Shown here: positions 13,348 through 13,898 of the stretch, piece after piece
How the letters are laid out: each line of letters starts with the position of its first letter
How positions within the stretch are numbered: position 1 is the stretch's first letter
Assembly (NCBI GenBank): GCA_964554365.1
Contig: CAZKOJ010000125.1
Span: 1 to 13,898, forward strand
DNA from: Clostridium_AM sp964554365
GTDB lineage: Bacteria; Bacillota; Clostridia; Clostridiales; Clostridiaceae
Direction: 5' to 3'
Length of the DNA: 13,898 bases
The notes under the pieces: generated by a model
What the model was told of the DNA's origin: nothing
Seen by the model: only the letters and a program-made list of their open reading frames with translations
The model's database searches: none
Position numbers and translations under genes: made by a program

Positions 13348-13351
13348 TCTT

Positions 13352-13807
13352 TTACCCCTCTTTCAGCGGAAACAGGATTTCCGTAATATACTTATTGGGA
13401 TTGCCTTTTAGTAGCATTCCCGGACCTTTGATAAAGACTTCTCGAAACGGGAGCTGTAAGGTCAGATTATTTTCCTGTGCGTAGCGGTCAATGGCTTCGT
13501 AAGCGTACTGCATGGTTTCATAAGAACCAACGTGGGTAACGCAGACGGCTTTTATTTGTGGCATATCTTTTACCGTAACACCATTACCGTTTGGGTTTTC
13601 AGCAGTGGGAACACACAATTCCATTTCGCCGATTTTGGTCTCTTGATTCATTGCATAGTAGCAGAAAAAAGGTGCTCCATTTGCTTTTCCATTTATTGCT
13701 TTAAACACGTTAGGAAACACTTTTGATGCTTCGGTAACAATACCTTTGTAGCGCATGGTGGCTACCGTAACAGGCTCAATGTCCTTAATTTCAATTACGT
13801 AATTCAT
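13352..13807 (-). CDS. GyrI-like effector-binding domain protein
   Basis: The 151-aa stand-alone protein has the GyrI-like small-molecule-binding fold (PF06445), the sensor part of many AraC- and MerR-type drug regulators. The N-terminal strand IEIKDIEPVTVATMRYKG is diagnostic (family pattern: V-x5-P-x2-V-x4-x-G). VCVTHVGSYETMQYAYEAID (about 92-111) is the second repeat, and the C-terminus YITEILFPLKE is the usual ending. No DNA-binding domain is attached, so it may bind or degrade the transported compound, or sense it with a partner. GGAGGAG lies about 7 nt before ATG. It is 4 nt ahead of the ATPase, implying one operon with the exporter. Confidence 0.88.
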   Translation of the reverse strand: MNYVIEIKDIEPVTVATMRYKGIVTEASKVFPNVFKAINGKANGAPFFCYYAMNQETKIGEMELCVPTAENPNGNGVTVKDMPQIKAVCVTHVGSYETMQYAYEAIDRYAQENNLTLQLPFREVFIKGPGMLLKGNPNKYITEILFPLKEG

Positions 13808-13833
13808 TTATTCTCCTCCTCAATATCCTTGTG

Positions 13834-13898
13834 CTATTTTGCGTTCTTAACTGCAATCCAGACTTCGGAATGTCCGCCTTTTAATTTTGGATCGCTGA
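13834..13898 (-). CDS. C-terminal end of an upstream gene, probably GyrI/AraC-type (partial)
   Basis: Only the last 20 codons are inside the window: SDPKLKGGHSEVWIAVKNAK and the stop at 13834-13836. The ending EVWIAVK is the typical last strand of GyrI-like effector-binding domains, often the C-terminal half of an AraC-family activator. It is 26 nt upstream of the GyrI-like gene on the same strand, so it probably heads this operon. If it is an AraC-type protein, it would be the operon's regulator. Confidence 0.6.
   Translation of the reverse strand, partial: SDPKLKGGHSEVWIAVKNAK

Noticed and set aside
1..13898. CRISPR array, tRNA or rRNA genes
   Set aside because: No regularly spaced short repeats and no recognisable tRNA or rRNA sequence; all repeats seen are pairs or triples at irregular distances.

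Overview
The window looks like chromosomal DNA of a low-GC Firmicute, most likely a Clostridium sensu lato. The genes are strongly AT-rich, start behind GGAGG-type ribosome binding sites, and include a secreted protein built of cell-wall-binding type 2 (PF04122) repeats, a family typical of clostridia. I cannot fix the species from sequence alone. It is an accessory-type region: short, mostly unrelated transcription units separated by long AT-rich gaps that hold decayed genes, hairpins and repeats.

Layout, left to right. Positions 1-452 hold a hairpin repeat, the degraded 3' end of a methyltransferase paralogue, a palindromic promoter and an unrecognised degraded ORF. A complete IMP dehydrogenase follows (453-1961), resembling the Tritrichomonas foetus-type enzyme rather than the usual bacterial one. 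Behind it lie fragments of an acetyltransferase and of an AEC-family transporter (1981-2231). A LysR regulator (2407-3297, minus) is divergent from a QueG-like double [4Fe-4S] protein and a LysE-family exporter (3426-5085). The nested inverted repeats between them overlap both predicted promoters and suggest a regulated exporter unit.

The 5086-5886 gap contains a second copy of the window-start hairpin repeat, a pair of 45-bp direct repeats, and a complete 31-codon gene with an excellent ribosome binding site and terminator (5499-5594, minus). Next come a HAD phosphatase-Nudix fusion (5887-7131), an IS3-type transposase remnant, a VanZ-family membrane protein (minus), a YrrT-like methyltransferase (8506-9150) and an ATP-grasp ligase (9272-10096). 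The last two genes are each driven by a near-identical promoter and leader containing the palindrome TATCATGTAAACATGATA. A diverged third copy of this module occurs at 162-209.

A cell-wall-binding repeat protein (10270-11325, minus) is bracketed by two copies of a 25-nt hairpin. The right end (11642-13898, all minus) is a compact operon of visibly higher GC: the tail of a GyrI/AraC-type effector-binding protein, a full GyrI-like protein, a DrrA-type ABC ATPase and a DrrB-type permease. Its composition suggests recent acquisition; its content suggests ligand-controlled drug or peptide export.
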